Of a stretch of DNA of 10,050 nucleotides, positions 6,626 through 10,050 are shown piece after piece. The stretch spans positions 1-10,050 of the forward strand of contig JACOVB010000130.1 in assembly GCA_016177555.1 (NCBI GenBank). Direction: 5' to 3'. The notes beneath the pieces were generated by a model, which saw only the letters and a list, made by a program, of their open reading frames with translations, was not told the DNA's origin and made no database searches. This DNA comes from Candidatus Rokuibacteriota bacterium. GTDB lineage: Bacteria > Methylomirabilota > Methylomirabilia > Rokubacteriales > CSP1-6. Each line of letters starts with the position of its first letter. Position 1 is the first letter of the stretch. The position numbers and the translations under genes were made by a program.

Positions 6626-6640
6626 CCCCGGAAAACGGGG
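6626..6640 (+). promoter_or_regulatory. Small hairpin just upstream of the trihaem cytochrome ribosome site
   Basis: CCCCG (6626-6630) pairs with CGGGG (6636-6640) around a GAAAA loop. It begins right after the TAA of the cytochrome c remnant and ends four bases before the AAAGGAGG ribosome site. It is only 5 bp and has no T-run, so a terminator is unlikely. It could be an mRNA-processing or stabilising hairpin that separates expression of the abundant small cytochrome from the upstream operon. It may also be a chance structure in GC-rich DNA. Confidence 0.3.
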
Positions 6641-6643
6641 AGC

Positions 6644-6651
6644 AAAGGAGG
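6644..6651 (+). promoter_or_regulatory. Strong Shine-Dalgarno that decides the trihaem cytochrome start
   Basis: AAAGGAGG at 6644-6651 is the best ribosome site in the window. Two in-frame ATGs follow, at 6653 and 6659. The first would leave only one base of spacing; the second leaves seven, which is near optimal. The start at 6659 is therefore preferred and gives an N-terminus (MRLTRIVAVVVVAG) typical of a signal peptide. Confidence 0.7.
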
Positions 6652-6658
6652 CATGGAC

Positions 6659-7024
6659 ATGCGGCTCACACGGATCGTGGCTGTCGTGGTCGTCGCCGGT
6701 TTCGCCTTGGTATCACTCGGCGCTGGACCCGGCCTCGCGCAGCCCAAGGTACCGGCCGACTTCGGCTTCGACCAGGGCAAGGACAGCCCCGGGAAGGTGA
6801 CGTTCAGCCACGAGAAGCACAAGGAGAAGGTCGAGAAGTGCACGGGCTGCCACACCAAGATCTTCAAGATGAAGAAGGGGCAGACGGGCACGGCGACCAT
6901 GGACAAGATGAAGGCCGGGGAGCAATGCGGCGCCTGCCACAACGGCAAGACGAAGGTGGGCAGCGCGGTCGTCTTCAATGTGGAAGACAAGGCCAACTGC
7001 GAGAAGTGCCATACGAAGAAGTAG
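6659..7024 (+). CDS. Small periplasmic trihaem c7-like cytochrome
   Basis: 121 residues from the ATG at 6659, chosen for its spacing to AAAGGAGG (the ATG at 6653 adds only two residues). A signal peptide ends near GPGLAQPK. The mature part is lysine-rich and has three CXXCH motifs: CTGCH, CGACH and CEKCH. FSHEKHKEKVEKC precedes the first, and KMKAGEQCGACHNGK surrounds the second. This is the pattern of the c7/cytochrome c3-type trihaem domain, with histidines such as those in FSHEKH as second axial ligands. Such proteins are soluble periplasmic electron carriers that link inner-membrane quinol oxidoreductases to other cytochromes. It lies between the Rieske/cytochrome b operon and the second cytochrome module and could serve as the shuttle for either. 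It has its own strong ribosome site, unlike the coupled genes downstream. Confidence 0.88.
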   Translation: MRLTRIVAVVVVAGFALVSLGAGPGLAQPKVPADFGFDQGKDSPGKVTFSHEKHKEKVEKCTGCHTKIFKMKKGQTGTATMDKMKAGEQCGACHNGKTKVGSAVVFNVEDKANCEKCHTKK

Positions 7025-8155
7025 CGCGGAACTCCTTTCGGGCGCCGTCCTGAGTTTCGGCGCGCTCCTCATCGTCGCGAGCGCTGCCGGGGCCCCCGCA
7101 GCCCCGGCAGCGGCGAAGGCAGAGCAGGCACAACCGAAGGCCGAGGACTGCCTGGGTTGCCACGCCGACAAGGGCCTCACCCGTGGTGCGCCCGCGAAGG
7201 GCAAGCCGCCGTCGCTGTTCGTGGACGAGGCGCTCCTGAAGGGGTCTGCCCACTCGCGGCTCGAGTGCGTGGCCTGCCACAAGACGGCGACCGCGCCCCA
7301 CGACGAGCGGCTGCCCGCCGTGTCCTGCGCCGGGTGCCACGACAAGCAGCGCGCGGTGCTGGGAGGGGGCATCCACGGGAGCCGAAGGGCGGAGACGGGG
7401 AGCCGTCCGCCAACCTGCGCGGCCTGCCACGGGACCCACGATGTCAAGCCGGCGGGCTCGCTGTCCACCCAGACCTGCGCGGCCTGCCACCAGAAGCAGG
7501 TGAGCCTCTACCGGGAGAGCGTTCACGGCCGATCGCGCCAGCGGGGGGACCTCGAGGCGGCCACGTGCAATTCGTGCCACGGCGCGACCCACACGGTGGT
7601 TGCCAGGTCGGACCCGGAGTCGCCCGTGTACCACCTGAACCTGCCGCGGACCTGCGCAGCGGGGCGCCGGTCTGCACCGACTGTCACAGCGCTCACCAGA
7701 TCCGGCGGGTCGAGGGGGCCCCGTGGCAGCTCGACGTCATCCGGGAATGCGGCACCTGTCACAAGGAGTCGCTCAGGACCTACCGGGATACCTTCCACGG
7801 CAAGGTAACGCAGCTCGGGCTCACCCGGGTCGCCAAGTGCTCGGACTGCCACGGATCGCACACCATCCAGCCGCCCTCCGACCCGCGCTCGAAGGTGTCG
7901 CAGGCGAGCATCGTGTCCACGTGCCAGCAATGCCATCCGGCGGCCACGGCGGCCTTCGCCCAGTTCCACCCGCACGCCGACCCGCACAGCAAGGCCCGGT
8001 TCCCGTTCCTCTACTACACGAACTTCGTCATGATGAGCCTCCTGCTGGGCACCTTCGCCTTCTTCGGGCTGCACACGGCGCTCTGGCTGCCGCGGTCCCT
8101 GGCCGAGCGATTCCGGCGCGGCCGCGGGCCGGCCGAGAGGACCCCCGAGCCATGA
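6978..8155 (+). pseudogene. Membrane-anchored multihaem (at least decahaem) cytochrome c, broken by a frame change near 7656-7672
   Basis: Frame 1 from the ATG at 6978 (inside the previous gene; the only ATG/GTG/TTG in frame before the first haem) has an Arg-rich signal peptide. It then has six CXXCH motifs, from CLGCH at 7149 to CNSCH at 7566. At about 7650 it reads NLPRTCA and loses haem-protein character. Another frame then resumes with GAPVCTDCHSAH (Cys codon at 7673) and three more motifs (CGTCH, CSDCH, CQQCH), followed by a C-terminal transmembrane helix (FVMMSLLLGTFAFFGLH) and a stop at 8153-8155. The expected CH and spacer after RTCA are missing. This points to an internal deletion of 1+3n bases rather than a simple one-base error, although a lost G in GGGG (7661-7664) would also restore the frame. 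The family has repeated SVHGR...CxxCHGxH units. It is either a real pseudogene or an assembly collapse; the flanking gene overlaps by ATGA, so the operon is otherwise intact. Confidence 0.8.
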
Positions 8156-8970
8156 CCGCCCCCGAGCGTCACTACTTCAGGCTCAACCTCTACCACCGCA
8201 TCCTGCATGGGATGGTCATGGTGAGCTTCCTCGGGCTCGCCCTCACCGGCCTGCCGCTCAAGTACGCGCAGACCGGCTGGGGCCAGGGGCTGTCCCACGC
8301 CCTCGGGGGGCCGTTCACCACCGGCTACCTCCACCGCTTCTTCGCCGTCATCACCTTCCTCTACTTCGCCTTGCACCTCGGCTACGTGGCCCGCCTGATC
8401 CTCACACGGCAGCCCGGCATCTTCTGGGGCCCGACCTCCATGGTGCCGCAGCCGCGGGATCTCGCGCAGATGGTGCAGCACATGCGCTACTTCGTGGGGC
8501 TGGGGCCGCGGCCGCGCTTCGACCGCTGGGCCTACTGGGAGAAGTTCGACTACTGGGCAGTGTTCTGGGGCATCGCGATCATCGGGAGCAGCGGGCTCCT
8601 CCTGTGGTACCCGACATTCTTCGCCCGCTTTCTGCCCGGATGGGTGTTCAACGTGGCGATCATCGTCCACAGCGACGAGGCGCTCCTGGCGGTGGGCTTC
8701 ATCTTCACGATCCACTTCTTCAACACGCATATCCGGCCCGAGAAGTTCCCCATGGACCCGGTGATCTTCACGGGAAGGGTGTCAGAGGAGGAGTTCCGGC
8801 ACGATCATCCGATGGAGTACGAGCGCCTGAAGCGCGAGGGTCGGCTGGATGAGCGGAGGGCGGACCCACCGCCGCTCTGGATGCGCAACTTCGCGCGAGT
8901 GGTGGGATTCACCGCGCTGAGCATCGGCCTCGTCCTCGCCTCCCTGATCATCGCGACGGCACTGCGATGA
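8152..8970 (+). CDS. Cytochrome b561-like dihaem membrane protein (quinol-interacting subunit)
   Basis: 272 residues. The start overlaps the multihaem gene stop as ATGA at 8152-8155. About five transmembrane helices are visible: ~17-36, 59-84, 132-153, 166-191 and 250-271. Likely haem b ligands are H15 or H19 (LYHRILHGM), H61 and H75 (YLHRFF...FALHLGY, 13 residues between), H173 (IVHSDEA) and H188 or H193 (FTIHFFNTHIRP). The arrangement matches the cytochrome b/b561 family of formate dehydrogenase gamma, Ni/Fe-hydrogenase and thiosulfate reductase b subunits. The final part is longer than usual, with a cytoplasmic-looking acidic/basic segment (EEEFRHDHPMEYERLKREG). It probably exchanges electrons between the quinone pool and the flanking multihaem cytochromes. 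No catalytic subunit is present in the window, which distinguishes the operon from those enzymes. Confidence 0.85.
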   Translation: MTAPERHYFRLNLYHRILHGMVMVSFLGLALTGLPLKYAQTGWGQGLSHALGGPFTTGYLHRFFAVITFLYFALHLGYVARLILTRQPGIFWGPTSMVPQPRDLAQMVQHMRYFVGLGPRPRFDRWAYWEKFDYWAVFWGIAIIGSSGLLLWYPTFFARFLPGWVFNVAIIVHSDEALLAVGFIFTIHFFNTHIRPEKFPMDPVIFTGRVSEEEFRHDHPMEYERLKREGRLDERRADPPPLWMRNFARVVGFTALSIGLVLASLIIATALR

Positions 8971-9941
8971 GCGCAGGTTCCCCCCCGTCCGGTGACGATG
9001 GGGCCCGCCCGGTGACGTCCATGCCCGAGCCCGCGCCTGGGAGGCGCCGGCGCCGCCTCATTGCCATCCTCTACATCGCCGGGATCGTGGTGGTGGCCGG
9101 CGGGGCCGGCGGGGCCGGGCTCTGGCATTTCAGCACCAGCCCGCTCCTCTGCAATAGCTGCCACATCATGAAGCCGTATGTCGACGCCTGGAAGACCTCC
9201 AAGCACAAGGACGTCACCTGCGTGCTGTGCCATTACCCGCCCGGCTTCCGCGAGACCCTCTGGGTCAAGTACCAGGCGATGGCCCAGGTGGTGAAGTGGG
9301 CCACGCAGACGTACTCGTCGAAGCCCTACGCCGAGATCGAGGACGCCGCCTGCCTCCGCTCGGGCTGCCATGACCGGCGGCTGCTGGACGGCAAGGTGGT
9401 CTACAAGCGCGGGATCATCTTCGATCACAAGCCGCACCTCGAGGAAGAGCGCCGGGGCCGGCAGCTTCGGTGCACCTCCTGCCACTCGCAGATCGTGGTG
9501 GGCAGCCACATCGAGGTGACGGACTCCTCCTGCTTCCTCTGCCACTTCAAGGGGCTGAAGACCGCCCGGACGTTCCAGCCCATCGCCGGCTGCACAGGCT
9601 GCCACCAGGCCCCGAAGGGGGACATCCGGGTCGGCTCCATCACCTTCAACCACGAGGAGGTCACGAGGCGCGGCATCGCCTGCCAGAGCTGCCATTTGAA
9701 CGTCGTCGAGGGGGACGGGGAGGCGCCCCGCTCGCGCTGCTACACCTGCCACAACCAACCGGAGAAGCTCGACCGCTACCCCGACACCCCGATGATCCAC
9801 GACTTCCACGTGGCCAAGCGCAACATCGAGTGCGAGCGCTGCCACACCGAGATCAAGCACAAGCTGCCGCCGCGCATCGGCGTGCCGTCGGCCGCGCGGA
9901 GTGGCGACGTCGCGCGGCTCGCCGCACTGGTGAAGCCATGA
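8967..9941 (+). CDS. NapC/NirT-type membrane-anchored nonahaem cytochrome c
   Basis: 324 residues. The start overlaps the b561-like gene stop (ATGA, 8967-8970). A short cytoplasmic N-terminus ends in GRRRRRL and is followed by one transmembrane helix (about 31-53). Next comes the NapC/NirT signature: CNSCHIMKPYVDAW from C62, then TSKHKDVTCVLCHYPPG. Nine haem sites are visible: CNSCH, CVLCH, a CX4CH site CLRSGCH (C129, C134, H135), CTSCH, CFLCH, CTGCH, CQSCH, CYTCH and CERCH. Classical NapC/NirT proteins are about 200 residues with four haems, so this is an extended version. FDHKPH and FNHEEV segments may supply distal histidines. The anchor and NapC start suggest quinol oxidation or electron relay together with the adjacent cytochrome b561-like protein. 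A second family possibility is a cytochrome c nitrite reductase-like electron donor (NrfH-like), but no catalytic NrfA is seen. Confidence 0.88.
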   Translation: MSAGSPPSGDDGARPVTSMPEPAPGRRRRRLIAILYIAGIVVVAGGAGGAGLWHFSTSPLLCNSCHIMKPYVDAWKTSKHKDVTCVLCHYPPGFRETLWVKYQAMAQVVKWATQTYSSKPYAEIEDAACLRSGCHDRRLLDGKVVYKRGIIFDHKPHLEEERRGRQLRCTSCHSQIVVGSHIEVTDSSCFLCHFKGLKTARTFQPIAGCTGCHQAPKGDIRVGSITFNHEEVTRRGIACQSCHLNVVEGDGEAPRSRCYTCHNQPEKLDRYPDTPMIHDFHVAKRNIECERCHTEIKHKLPPRIGVPSAARSGDVARLAALVKP

Positions 9942-10050
9942 GGCCCGCGGCGGTTCTGGTCGCGGCCATGCTCGGCTTGAGCGCGGGGGGAGTGTCCGGG
10001 GTGTGGGAGGCGCAGGGCCAGACGGCGCCAGCGCCGGGCGGGGTGATGCC
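9938..10050 (+). CDS. Start of an exported protein, cut by the window end
   Basis: An ATG at 9938 overlaps the stop of the nonahaem gene as ATGA and opens a frame that runs off the window (37 full codons). The sequence begins MRPAAVLVAAMLGLSAGG and continues SGVWEAQGQTAPAPGG. This is a typical cleavable signal peptide followed by a Pro/Ala-rich mature start. There is no domain to recognise yet. The overlap and the neighbours suggest another periplasmic component of the same electron-transfer operon, possibly another cytochrome c, but nothing in the visible part proves that. Confidence 0.65.
   Translation, partial: MRPAAVLVAAMLGLSAGGVSGVWEAQGQTAPAPGGVM

Noticed and set aside
7650..7675. Programmed -1 frameshift in the multihaem cytochrome
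   Set aside because: No slippery heptamer or clear downstream structure was seen, and the expected haem-site residues after RTCA are missing, which frameshifting would not explain.
1..10050. CRISPR arrays, tRNA or rRNA genes, insertion sequences
   Set aside because: No regularly spaced repeats, tRNA-like cloverleaf, rRNA-like sequence, transposase motifs or terminal inverted repeats were seen; the repeated CXXCH segments are protein repeats.

Overview
The window is a GC-rich, densely packed bacterial locus, with every supported gene on the + strand. Many genes overlap by ATGA (positions 196, 8152, 8967 and 9938). It is almost entirely a membrane and periplasmic electron-transfer cluster: five multihaem c-type cytochromes (about 35 haem motifs in total if the broken gene is counted), a Rieske protein, a full-length cytochrome b with b6-type haem spacing, a cytochrome b561-like protein and a membrane polyferredoxin. 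High GC, heavy cytochrome content and apparent selenocysteine use suggest an uncultured soil or sediment bacterium of the Methylomirabilota/Rokubacteria kind or a similar lineage. That assignment is inference from style only.

Layout: (a) 1-199 is the 3' end of a PCYCGC-family protein interrupted by an in-frame TGA at 95-97. An 8-bp hairpin at 112-132 has the geometry of a bacterial SECIS element, so I read the gene as a selenoprotein with a U-x-x-C motif. (b) 196-2136 is a YtkA/FixH-like domain fused to a NapH/NosR/CcoG-type membrane iron-sulfur protein, translationally coupled to (a). (c) 2137-2477 holds the C-terminal remnant of an ethylbenzene-dehydrogenase-type haem-binding domain and then a perfect 12-bp hairpin that looks like a terminator. 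(d) 2478-6502 encodes a four-domain mono-haem-repeat cytochrome c, a nonahaem membrane-anchored cytochrome, a Rieske protein and cytochrome b. This looks like a non-canonical cytochrome bc complex in which multihaem cytochromes replace cytochrome c1. (e) 6506-6625 is a 39-codon 3' remnant of another cytochrome c domain. (f) 6659-7024 is a small trihaem c7-like cytochrome. (g) 6978-8155 is a decahaem (originally probably larger) membrane-anchored cytochrome broken by a frame change near 7656-7672. (h) 8152-8970 is a dihaem cytochrome b561-like quinol-interacting membrane protein. (i) 8967-9941 is a NapC/NirT-type nonahaem cytochrome with one CX4CH site. (j) 9938-10050 is the start of another exported protein.

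Together the genes suggest two quinol-linked modules, Rieske/cytochrome b and cytochrome b561/NapC-like. Both would pass electrons to periplasmic multihaem cytochromes. The terminal acceptor is not visible here.

The strongest candidate for something undescribed is the selenoprotein at the left edge. Three places (2158-2397, 6506-6625 and about 7656) look like deletion scars or assembly collapses within haem-protein genes.
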